A DNA stretch of 64,000 bases from an uncultured Anaeroplasma sp. (GTDB lineage Bacteria; Bacillota_I; Bacilli_A; Acholeplasmatales; Anaeroplasmataceae). The DNA lies in assembly GCA_945919465.1 (NCBI GenBank), contig CAMEJG010000003.1, positions 1-64,000 on the forward strand, read 5' to 3'. The notes below the pieces were generated by a model. That model had not been told where the DNA came from and did no database searches. It was given only the letters and a program-made list of their open reading frames with translations. Shown here one piece after another: positions 27,968 to 37,700 of this stretch (positions within the stretch are counted from its first letter, which is position 1; the number at the start of each line of letters is the position of its first letter). The translations under genes and the position numbers were made by a program.

Positions 27968-29635
27968 TTATTTTAAAGTTCCTTTTTCTAAAGCTAAGGT
28001 TACAGTAGTTAAATCACAAACCTCACTAGGTCCAAAATATTGAATAGCTCCTGGATAAGTATAACAAGTTTCAACACTCCATAAATCACGATGAGCCTCA
28101 AAATACTTGAATGGCTTCCCATCAAGTTCAACTAGAGCCTTTCTAATAACTGGCTTATCTTCACCATGTCTTCTTTCAATATTCATCATCTTAGTAATAG
28201 GCATACCACCTGCAACCCACTCTTCAGCAGGCTTAGATAAATTAGATACTTTAGATAAATATCCATTATATCCATATTGGATAAGCATAAATGCATTATA
28301 GCCTAATGAATAGCAATAATCTGCATCAAAATTAGATGGGAATGCACATCTACCCTCATATCCAAAGAAATGATGTAGTGCATTAAATTTACCATCATAT
28401 TCTCCATTCTTTTTTCTTTCATCAAGATTTGCTTTAACTAAAGCAGAAAATAGTTTTTCAGATTCAATCAATGATACCTGAACATTTCCATGTGGATCTC
28501 TATCTAAGAATAATTGTTGTTGTATATTTAATGGAAGAATAGCAAATACAGCCATTGATTCTTTTGTTAATCTTTCACTAATAAATTGATACTTATCATT
28601 CCAGCTAGATAATGCATTAAATTCATCTGCCTTACTTCCAGCAAGCATTTCATTAATTTCATGAATTAATGTAGAGAATTCTGGTACAAATTCAACAACA
28701 CCTTCTGGTATAATTGCAACACCAAAGTTCATTCCCTTCTTGCTTCTTGAAACAACGCTATCAGCAATATAATTTGCAATTGAAGCTAAAGACATTTTCT
28801 TTGCTGCTACCTCTTCAGAGATTAAGCAAATATTTGGCTGAGTCTCTAATGCGCACTCTAATGCTACATGAGAAGCAGATCTACCCATAACCTTAATAAA
28901 ATGCCAATATTTCTTTGCTGAATTACAGTCTCTTTCAATATTACCAATTAATTCAGAGTAAGTTTTTGTTGCAGTATCAAATCCAAATGAGCATTCAATA
29001 TCCTCATTCTTTAAATCTCCATCGATAGTCTTAGGACATCCAATAACTTGGACTCCAGTATTATTAGCTTGAAAATATTCAGCTAATACTGCAGCATTAG
29101 TATTAGAGTCATCACCACCAATAATAACTATTGCAGTAATGCCATGCTTCTTACAAACCTCACTAGCAACATTAAATTGTTCTTTAGTCTCAAGCTTAGT
29201 TCTACCAGAGCCAATAATATCAAAGCCTCCAGTATTTCTATATTGATTAATGTATTCATCATCAAATACTAAATAATCATCTTCAATTAAGCCACTAGGA
29301 CCCTTTTTAAATCCAATTAATACATTATCCTTGTTTGTAGCTTTTAAAGCATCATATAATCCACAAATAACATTATGTCCACCGGGAGCTTGACCTCCTG
29401 ATAAAATAACTCCTACTACTTGCTTCTTTGAAACTGAAGTATTTGTTCCTCTTTCAAATGTAATTTCTTTTTTTCCATAAGTATTAGGAAATAAAGCTTT
29501 AATCTTTTCTTGATCAGCTACACTTTGTGTTGCTTCTCCCTCTTTAACGCAAATTTCTGAAATACCATTTCTAAGCATACCAGGTAATTTTGGTTGATAT
29601 TGATATCTCGCAATTTGAAGTGGTGATAATTTCAT
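27968..29635 (-). CDS. pfp: diphosphate--fructose-6-phosphate 1-phosphotransferase (PPi-PFK, long form)
   Basis: GGDDSNTNA (GGDD instead of GGDG) and PKTIDGD instead of PGTIDND; 555 aa; SGGQAPGGHNVI. Confidence 0.92.
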   Translation of the reverse strand: MKLSPLQIARYQYQPKLPGMLRNGISEICVKEGEATQSVADQEKIKALFPNTYGKKEITFERGTNTSVSKKQVVGVILSGGQAPGGHNVICGLYDALKATNKDNVLIGFKKGPSGLIEDDYLVFDDEYINQYRNTGGFDIIGSGRTKLETKEQFNVASEVCKKHGITAIVIIGGDDSNTNAAVLAEYFQANNTGVQVIGCPKTIDGDLKNEDIECSFGFDTATKTYSELIGNIERDCNSAKKYWHFIKVMGRSASHVALECALETQPNICLISEEVAAKKMSLASIANYIADSVVSRSKKGMNFGVAIIPEGVVEFVPEFSTLIHEINEMLAGSKADEFNALSSWNDKYQFISERLTKESMAVFAILPLNIQQQLFLDRDPHGNVQVSLIESEKLFSALVKANLDERKKNGEYDGKFNALHHFFGYEGRCAFPSNFDADYCYSLGYNAFMLIQYGYNGYLSKVSNLSKPAEEWVAGGMPITKMMNIERRHGEDKPVIRKALVELDGKPFKYFEAHRDLWSVETCYTYPGAIQYFGPSEVCDLTTVTLALEKGTLK

Positions 29636-29729
29636 CTCTATATTCTCCTTTTTGTAAATGTAATTCTTTCCTATAGTATACCACGATACTTAAAAAAAGA
29701 ATAGAAAAATTTTTAAATGATAACACTTT

Positions 29730-30905
29730 CTATTTATTCAAAAATTTATTGATTCCATTCTTTAATCTAGTTAATGCATCATAAATATTTTCTCTTTGTG
29801 TTGCAATATTAATTCTAACAAAACCCCTACCAGATTTTCCATATTCATCTCCAGGAGTAATATATAATCCAGTTTCTTTTCTTAAGAAATTACAAAATTC
29901 CTTAGAATCATTAGTGATATTTTTAATATCTACCCATAATAAATAAGTAGCATCACCTTCAATTAAATGAATCATTGGTAATTCTTTTTCTAAATATTCT
30001 TTAAATATTCTTCTATTTTCATAAATATATTCTCTTAATTCATCAACCCAATATTCACATTTATAAGCAGCCTCAACTGCAGTTATCGCAAAACTATTAG
30101 GTTCTGCAATTTCATCAGTATTAATACCTCTATATACCTTGTGACGTATTAAAGGATTAACAACTGATATTGCAGAGCTTTGTAGACCAGCAATATTAAA
30201 GGTTTTAGTAGGAGAAATGCATACAATACTATTTTCCCTACATTCTTTTGAAACGGATTGAAAGGGAATGTATTCTAAATTAGGTCTTGTAATATCACAA
30301 TGGATTTCATCAGAAACAACTAATACATTATATTTGTAGCATAATTCTCCTATTTTCTTTAATTCCTCAAAGCTCCATATTTTACCAATTGGATTATGAG
30401 GATTACAAAATATCAACATTGAGGTTTGAGGGTCACTTAATGCTTCTTCTAACATATCAAAATCAATTTGATATTCATAATTTTCATATTTCAAAGGGCA
30501 TTCATAAATATATCTTCCATTATTATATATTGAATTAAAAAATATATTATAAACTGGAGTCAATAAAACAACCTTCTCAGCAGGACTTGTAAGTTTCCTA
30601 ACAATAGAGGAAATAGAAGGTACTACGCCTGTTGAAAACATAAGCCAATCCTTCTCCATTTTAAAATTATGTCTTTTATTCCACCAATTAATAATAGAAT
30701 CCTTCCAAGAATCAGGAATTATATTATATCCATAACATCCTTGATTAACTCTTTTAATTAAAGCCTCTTCTACTTCAACAGGACTTCTAAAATCCATATC
30801 AGCAACCCACATCGGAAGTTCATTAGAATTAACATCCCATTTTAATGAATTAACATTAAATCTATTAGTTTTTTCATCAAAATTAATCATTATTATCAAC
30901 CTCAA
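29730..30905 (-). CDS. MalY/PatB-family PLP-dependent aminotransferase / cystathionine beta-lyase
   Basis: LPMWVADMDFRSP, FCNPHNPIGKIW, VVSDEIHCD, SPTKTFNIAGLQ. Confidence 0.92.
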   Translation of the reverse strand: MRLIIMINFDEKTNRFNVNSLKWDVNSNELPMWVADMDFRSPVEVEEALIKRVNQGCYGYNIIPDSWKDSIINWWNKRHNFKMEKDWLMFSTGVVPSISSIVRKLTSPAEKVVLLTPVYNIFFNSIYNNGRYIYECPLKYENYEYQIDFDMLEEALSDPQTSMLIFCNPHNPIGKIWSFEELKKIGELCYKYNVLVVSDEIHCDITRPNLEYIPFQSVSKECRENSIVCISPTKTFNIAGLQSSAISVVNPLIRHKVYRGINTDEIAEPNSFAITAVEAAYKCEYWVDELREYIYENRRIFKEYLEKELPMIHLIEGDATYLLWVDIKNITNDSKEFCNFLRKETGLYITPGDEYGKSGRGFVRINIATQRENIYDALTRLKNGINKFLNK

Positions 30906-31755
30906 TTAATGTTTTATCTTTATCTACCATATCATGAGAAAATATAATATCATCTATACTTTTAGCATGAATATGTCCACTAATAGGATTCTTAATGCTA
31001 TCAATTTTAGTTAAAATATTAGCTTCAATATTACTACATAATTCAAATGCTAAATCAGTATTAGTAAGCTTACAATCTATAAGCTTTACATTATCCATAT
31101 AGCATAATCCCTGATTACTTTCAATTTCACAATTAATAAATGTAATATTATTACTATTCCAGGCTAAATATTCTCCAACAATTTTAGAATTATAAATTGT
31201 TACATTATTACAATTCCAAAAAGCATCCTTGCTATTTAATATTGAATTAAATATTGTAATATTACTACCTCCATCAAAGCAGTAATTACCATCTAAATAA
31301 AAATTATGAATTACAATATTACTACTATTCATTCCGAAATAATCACCAGTTGCCTTACAATTATTAAGTCTTATATTATTACAACTCCAAAATGTTTCTA
31401 AAGCATCACTCAATATAACATTGTTTAATTCAATATCATCACATCTTCTAAATTGCTTAGGAGCTATTATATTAGAATTATTTATTACTAAATGATTAGT
31501 ATACCAAATACCACTTCTTGCAGTATTTTCCCATAATGAATTATTGACAATTACATTCTTCGAGTACCATAATGGATACTTCCATCTGAATGTTGTATTA
31601 TTAACAACTAAATTACTACATTCCTTTAATGGAGACTCTCCATCCTCAAATACACATTCTGAAATAATTGTATCATTTATATGGTATAAGGCTCTTTCAC
31701 CTGTTAATGTTTTATTTTTAACCTCTTCCATAAACATTATTCCTTTCAAATTCAT
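30883..31755 (-). CDS. DUF3737-family right-handed beta-helix-like protein
   Basis: GERALYHINDTIISECVFEDGESPLKECSN; SKDAFWNCNNVTIYNSKIVGEYLAWNSNN; short N/I-rich repeats along the whole length. Confidence 0.85.
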   Translation of the reverse strand: MNLKGIMFMEEVKNKTLTGERALYHINDTIISECVFEDGESPLKECSNLVVNNTTFRWKYPLWYSKNVIVNNSLWENTARSGIWYTNHLVINNSNIIAPKQFRRCDDIELNNVILSDALETFWSCNNIRLNNCKATGDYFGMNSSNIVIHNFYLDGNYCFDGGSNITIFNSILNSKDAFWNCNNVTIYNSKIVGEYLAWNSNNITFINCEIESNQGLCYMDNVKLIDCKLTNTDLAFELCSNIEANILTKIDSIKNPISGHIHAKSIDDIIFSHDMVDKDKTLIEVDNND

Positions 31756-31850
31756 TTATAGATTATACCACATTATTTTACAATTTTTAATTAAGAAAAA
31801 AATTAATCTTTATTTATTGTAAATAATTTTTTCTTATAATAAATTTCATT

Positions 31851-31921
31851 AAAAAAAAGATGATTAGAAAATTAATTATTTAAAGATTCTAGGGGTCTTT
31901 AAACTCGAGCTTTCTAATCAT
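31851..31921 (-). terminator. nested double-hairpin terminator/attenuator between NUDIX and DUF3737 genes
   Basis: Outer 11-bp perfect stem 31860-31870/31911-31921, inner 8-bp perfect stem 31879-31886/31896-31903, U8 tract on the minus strand. Confidence 0.65.
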
Positions 31922-32002
31922 TTATTTGTATAATAATCATATATAAATTTCTACATTAATATTTATTGCTTAAGATATATTAGTTATTAATAGTATTTAT
32001 TT

Positions 32003-32482
32003 TTATACATTACGAGTCACAAAATGTTTAACTTCATTAGATGGATTGGATAGTTCTGTTTTAAAAAATTCAGGATAATATTTTTTATTATGATTTGCGC
32101 TAATCCATACCAAATTTTCTTTATTACCATCCTCTGTAAAACTATTACATACTGGCTCAAAATTAACTGGTACTTTCATATAAAAGAAGAAAGAAATCTC
32201 ATGAACAATATTCCCTTGTTTATTAAGTGAGTCACCTGGAAAAAAATTTTCATGAATGAAACCTAATCTGTCTATTTCCATTTTTACACCAGTTTCTTCA
32301 AAAACTTCTCTCCTTACTGCCTCTTCCGCTGTTTCACCAAATTTTATTCTTCCACCAACAGAATATAAATGATCAAAGTGGTCATTTTCTACCATAAGAA
32401 ATCTATTTTCTTTCATTATAATTGCACCTACACGGATATTAAGAATTCCATCATCTATTTTTACACATAAGTCATGTTTCAT
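32003..32482 (-). CDS. NUDIX hydrolase
   Basis: GGRIKFGETAEEAVRREVFEETGVKMEI NUDIX box. Confidence 0.92.
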   Translation of the reverse strand: MKHDLCVKIDDGILNIRVGAIIMKENRFLMVENDHFDHLYSVGGRIKFGETAEEAVRREVFEETGVKMEIDRLGFIHENFFPGDSLNKQGNIVHEISFFFYMKVPVNFEPVCNSFTEDGNKENLVWISANHNKKYYPEFFKTELSNPSNEVKHFVTRNV

Positions 32483-32605
32483 TTATAATATACCTCCACA
32501 AAATTCTAATTTAAGGATTTTGAATCCTATCATAATATGTTAATAAACATCAATCTATATTTAAAACATAAATTTAAAAATATATTATTATTCCTAATAA
32601 AAAAA

Positions 32606-32628
32606 ATCTCTGATTCTAAATCAGAGAT
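32606..32628 (-). terminator. terminator of the tRNA-Asp/tRNA-Arg unit
   Basis: ATCTCTGATT-CTA-AATCAGAGAT perfect 10-bp stem, U-run on the minus strand. Confidence 0.85.
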
Positions 32629-32640
32629 AAAATTTCAATC

Positions 32641-32717
32641 TGGCGCGCCCAAGAGGACTCGAACCCCTAACCTTTTGATCCGTAGTCAAACGATCTATCC
32701 AATTGATCTATGAGCGC
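32641..32717 (-). tRNA. tRNA-Arg (anticodon ACG)
   Basis: Reverse complement GCGCTCATAGATCAATTGGATAGATCGTTTGACTACGGATCAAAAGG...GGTTCGAGTCC...TGGGCGCGCCA folds as cloverleaf; CCA encoded. Confidence 0.95.
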
Positions 32718-32720
32718 AAA

Positions 32721-32796
32721 TGGCGGTTCGGACGGGACTTGAACCCGCGATCTCCAGTGTGACAGACTAGCATGTTAACCACTACACCACCGAACC
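32721..32796 (-). tRNA. tRNA-Asp (anticodon GTC)
   Basis: Reverse complement GGTTCGGTGGTGTAGTGGTTAACATGCTAGTCTGTCACACTGG...GGTTCAAGTCCCGTCCGAACCGCCA. Confidence 0.95.
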
Positions 32797-32860
32797 ACGT
32801 GCTCGTTTATTATAGCATAGTAAAAATGACTAATCAAGTATTATTTTATATTTTTTTTAT

Positions 32861-33556
32861 TTAAAGAATTAACTTCAATTCTTCATCAGTTAAAAATCTA
32901 TATTCTCCTTCTTGTAGATTTTCATCTAAAGTTAATGGTCCAAAGCTTATTCTTTTAAGATATGTAACCTTACAATCTAAAGCCTCCAGCATTCTTTTAA
33001 CCTGATGGTATTTTCCTTCTTTTATTGTTAATATTCCTTCATTATTATTAATTCTATTATAGCTTGCAGGCATACATAAATACCCATCATCAAGAATTAT
33101 CCCTTCTTGAAACTTAGATATTTTATCTAAAGTTAATTCACCTTCAAATTTTAAATAATAAGTCTTATCAACATGCTTTTTAGGTGATAACATTCTATGG
33201 GCTAAATCTCCATCATTAGTTATTAATAATAAGCCTACAGTATCTTTATCTAACCTTCCTACAGGAAATAGATTTCTTTTTTCATAACCTTCAATTAAAT
33301 CTAAAACAATAGGATCATGATTATCATAGGTTGCTGATATATATCCATCAGGTTTATTTAGCATAATATAAATATTTTTTTCATATTTAATAGTAGAATC
33401 TGCTATAGTTATTTCATCATTAATTTCATCAACCTTAAAATCATCATCAGTAATGATTTCTCCATTTACCATAACAAATCCTTTTCTTATTAATTCCTTT
33501 ACCTCTTTTCTAGAACCATATCCAGAATGAGCTAATATTTTATCTAATCTAATCAT
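32861..33556 (-). CDS. rsuA: 16S rRNA pseudouridine synthase (RsuA family; start trimmed to MIRLDKI)
   Basis: S4 domain RLDKILAHSGYGSRKEV, PVGRLDKDTVGLLLITNDG, EGKYHQVKRML. Confidence 0.9.
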   Translation of the reverse strand: MIRLDKILAHSGYGSRKEVKELIRKGFVMVNGEIITDDDFKVDEINDEITIADSTIKYEKNIYIMLNKPDGYISATYDNHDPIVLDLIEGYEKRNLFPVGRLDKDTVGLLLITNDGDLAHRMLSPKKHVDKTYYLKFEGELTLDKISKFQEGIILDDGYLCMPASYNRINNNEGILTIKEGKYHQVKRMLEALDCKVTYLKRISFGPLTLDENLQEGEYRFLTDEELKLIL

Positions 33557-33567
33557 AATCCACCTCA

Positions 33568-33597
33568 AGAAAAATATGTGCTAAAAAGCACATATTT
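33568..33597 (-). terminator. terminator downstream of galE
   Basis: AAATATGTGC-N6-GCACATATTT with U-run on the minus strand. Confidence 0.75.
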
Positions 33598-33602
33598 AAT
33601 AA

Positions 33603-34622
33603 TTATTTCTTATAGCCATTAGGGTTATTCTTTTGCCAATTCCAAGTATCTCTACACATATCCTCAAGACTTCTTTCAGTCTTCCATCCTAAAATCTCTA
33701 AGGCCTTATCTGAATTAGCATAGAATTCTGGTAAATCACCATCACGTCTTGGACCATATTCATACTTGATTTTAATATTATTTACCTTTTCAAAGGCATT
33801 AACTATTTCATTGACACTATAAGGAACACCAGTACCTAAATTAAATACCTCTACACCTTTATGCTCTAAAACATAATCTATAGCCTTAACATGACCTATT
33901 GCTAAATCAACAACATGAATATAATCTCTTCTACAAGTACCATCTAAAGTAGGATAATCATTTCCAAAAATAGTTAAATGATCTCTTCTTCCTACTGCTA
34001 CTTGTGAAATATATGGCATTAAATTATTAGGAATACCCTGAGGGTCTTCTCCAATTAATCCACTCTTATGAGCTCCAATAGGATTAAAATAACGCAATAA
34101 TACTACTGATAAATCCTTATTAGCTTTAGCTGAATCTTCAAGAATTTGTTCCATCATTACCTTTGTCCAGCCATAAGGATTAGTACAAGTGCCACGCTTC
34201 ATTGTTTCTAAATATGGAATAGGATTTTCAGCTCCATATACTGTAGCTGAAGAAGAGAAAATAATTGAATTAGTACCATATTCTCTCATACATTCTAATA
34301 AAGATAAAGTTGTATCAATATTATTTCTATAATATTCAATTGGTTTTGATACAGATTCTCCTACTGCCTTTAAACCTGCAAAATGAATAACTGCATCAAT
34401 ATTATTTTCTTCAAATATTTTAGATAATAATACCTTATCTTTAACATCAGCTTCATATGCGATAACTTTTTTTCCTGTAATTTTTTCAATTCTATTTATA
34501 GCCTCAGGACTACTATTAGAGTAATTATCTACAATTACAACATTATAACCAGAGTCAAGTAATTCTACTGCAGTATGTGAGCCTATATATCCAGCTCCAC
34601 CAGCTAAAAGTATAGTTTTCAT
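33603..34622 (-). CDS. galE: UDP-glucose 4-epimerase
   Basis: LLAGGAGYIGSHTAVELLD, SSSATVYG, NPYGWTKVMMEQI, YFNPIGAHKSGLIGE. Confidence 0.95.
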   Translation of the reverse strand: MKTILLAGGAGYIGSHTAVELLDSGYNVVIVDNYSNSSPEAINRIEKITGKKVIAYEADVKDKVLLSKIFEENNIDAVIHFAGLKAVGESVSKPIEYYRNNIDTTLSLLECMREYGTNSIIFSSSATVYGAENPIPYLETMKRGTCTNPYGWTKVMMEQILEDSAKANKDLSVVLLRYFNPIGAHKSGLIGEDPQGIPNNLMPYISQVAVGRRDHLTIFGNDYPTLDGTCRRDYIHVVDLAIGHVKAIDYVLEHKGVEVFNLGTGVPYSVNEIVNAFEKVNNIKIKYEYGPRRDGDLPEFYANSDKALEILGWKTERSLEDMCRDTWNWQKNNPNGYKK

Positions 34623-34703
34623 ATTATTCCCCTTTTTTTAATAGTTTATTTCTACCTAAATTTTACTATTTTTTTTTAATAAATACAAGTTGTTTTTATA
34701 AAA

Positions 34704-34726
34704 ATAAAGGCCCTGTAGGCCTTTAT
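34704..34726 (-). terminator. terminator downstream of the large ABC/FtsX protein
   Basis: ATAAAGGCC-N5-GGCCTTTAT. Confidence 0.65.
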
Positions 34727-34729
34727 ATG

Positions 34730-37700
34730 CTATTCAGTTCTTAACGCAACAACTGGATCACGCTTAGCAGCAGCACGTGCAGGTACTAATCCTGATATTA
34801 GAGTTAATATTACACTTAATGATACCATAATTAATGCTTGATACCATGGAAGTGTCGCAATTGTATATACACCACTTAAGCTACCAACTACCATATTAAT
34901 TAATATTGATAATAAATAAGTTATACCAATACCTAATAATCCTGCTGCAGTACCAATAATAAATGTTTCTGCATTAAATAGATGAGATACATCCTTCTTT
35001 CTACCACCTAATGCTCTAATTACACCAATTTCTTTTGTTCTTTCAACAACTGAAACATAAGTAATTATTCCAATCATTACTGTAGAAACTACTAGTGATA
35101 ATGCTGTAAAGGAAATTAATGCTATAGTAATAATTTGAATTAAATTATTTACTAAGCCAATAATTAAACCTATAACATCACTATATTCCATCTTTAAGCT
35201 ATCATCATATTCTAATATAGATAAATCAGATAATTCATCTCCTATTATCTTATTATTTAATAATTCATTAATTGTAGCTGCAGAATCAGAATAATTAGGA
35301 ATTAATGCCTCAAGACTACCATCATCATTAATATAATATTTTTCAGCAACATAAGAAGAAATATTTTCAATTGATGATAATGAATTATTATCAATGAAAT
35401 CAGAAACATCAGTAGCATTTAGCATTCCTCTTCCTACTTTTTCATCAAATTCATAATCAACATAGAAATAGGTTTCTCCATTGTCTAATATGTCTCTATA
35501 ATAGAAATCAAATTTAGAATAATCCTTAAAGGTAATTGTTTGAGTATCTGTATCAATAATAAAATCATTTAAACCAATTTCCCCTATACTTTGAGTATCT
35601 AAATAAAAGCCCTTAGTATCAATTGTATAGGTTTTATTATTAAAATCAATAGTAGGATTTTTAGTTACATTTGCATATGAATATAATTTATCACTATCAT
35701 ATAATTTAGGAATATCATCTTCTTCTACTAATGTAGATTCAATCTTATATATTTTACCATCCTCTAATACATAAGTATCATCAGGATTTTTATGATAATA
35801 TTCTTCTGTAGTTAATACATACTCATCTTTATAGAATTTATTCTCTAATTCATCAAAACGATATTTATCATATCCATTTTGAGTAGCTACAAGATTTCCA
35901 TTATTATCTAATTTAATCTTATAATAGCTTTGGTTAGTAACCTTCATTACATATTCATAATCCCCATCACTATTTTTATATCTATAAAGATTATTTCCAG
36001 AATTAGGAACTAATTCCTTATTATTAAAATTAATATTAGTATTAGGGAATTCTTTTCCTAAAATAGTAAATTTTGCAAGACTATAGGCATTAATAGAGAT
36101 ATTATCACTTATTTGAATAGAATCCTCAATATAAAATGCATCTCCTAAGGAATCACTCATTTTTAAATAAAATCCATATTCATCATTATCATCCTTTTCA
36201 AGTCGATATTGATTACCTAAATAATCCTCTGCGTAGCCATCTGAATTCACTTTGACTTCAAAGAATTTTTTAGTTGCTGGATCTCTATAATAATACAGTG
36301 TAGTTTCTGTACCATCATCATTTTTTATCTTTCCAGTATAGAAGCCATTTTTATCAACCTTATATAAACCTGATGTTTGAGAGTCATTCCAAATATCTAA
36401 ATAATTAGTAAGCTTATCCTTTTGTTCAAAATTATTGCAATAAAAATAAATTGTAATTGGATATTCTGCTCCACCTAGGGCTTGAGTAGAATAAGATACA
36501 AATTCTTTTTTATTTGAAGCTCCAGTATCACTAGACATAAATTGAGCTATCATATCCATAATAGCACTAGATGCATTAGAATTTAAATATGCTTTTTCAC
36601 AACTTGTTTTAGAATTACCATCAAATTTGAATTTATATCCTAATTCAACATTATATAATCCATCATTAGCAATTGCAGATGATACTATTTCTGATTGATT
36701 AATACCCTTCTTTTTATTACCAAAGGTATAATCTCTCATATGATTAGATAATTCATTTGTATAGTATAAGCCTCCTGAGGTTAAACATCCATAAGATAGG
36801 CTTGATTTAAGCTTTAATACACATTTAACATTTAAATCAACTTTACCATCAACCTCACCAAAGGCATTTCTTTTATAATTATTCCATTTTTCATCAGTTT
36901 CATTTGCTAAAGAACCGTCTGAATATGCAGAAGCATAATATTTATCACCTAAATCATCATCTTGAGATTCACCTTTTGTATATACTGTATCATTAGGATA
37001 CCATGTAAATTCCTTAGCGCCTAACTCTTCATAGCTTATTGTTTCTGGTAGTTGTAAAATTGGGGAAGAATTATAATTTGAATCATTACCAATTTTATAA
37101 CAATAGTTTAAGAATACCTCTTGAGAAAAATAACCATATTCTGCAAGCTCTAGATCATTTAGTGTATTTGAATTTTTACTAGCTACAGCTATTAAGCTTT
37201 CTTTACTATTAATAACATCTTCAAAGGTATAACCATCCTCTAAATATAAAACATCATATTGATCAAGAATATATTTAGCATTTGAAGGAATTTCAGTCAT
37301 TACAGTAACAGAATTAATCATATTAGCATAATCTTTGAAATCCTTAACATTATTTAAAACTGACGCATAAGTAGCTTGAATAGCTGAAACACTCATTTTA
37401 TGAGAAATACCATCTGAGGTTCTAAAATCAGTATAAAGATTTGGAGCTATTTTATAGCCATATAAATATTGAATTAGCTCACATGCATCATCTGGCATAT
37501 CAGCCAAAAATTCCATATATTCTTTGCCTACTTTATTAGTTGCAGTAACTCCATTCATATTATATAGAGTTCTAACTAGTGATGAAATAAAAATACTAGA
37601 TGTATCATTAGTTGGATTTACATCCTCTTTATTATTTGTTAATCCTCCACCCATAATGGAAGAATAATCAAGACTTGATGAGGTAATATATACGGGATTT

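Noticed and set aside
28107-28301. Plus-strand 64-aa ORF inside pfp
   Set aside because: Shadow ORF.
31544-31822. Plus-strand 92-aa ORF over the DUF3737 start
   Set aside because: Antisense to the conserved DUF3737 N-terminus; AT-rich tail.
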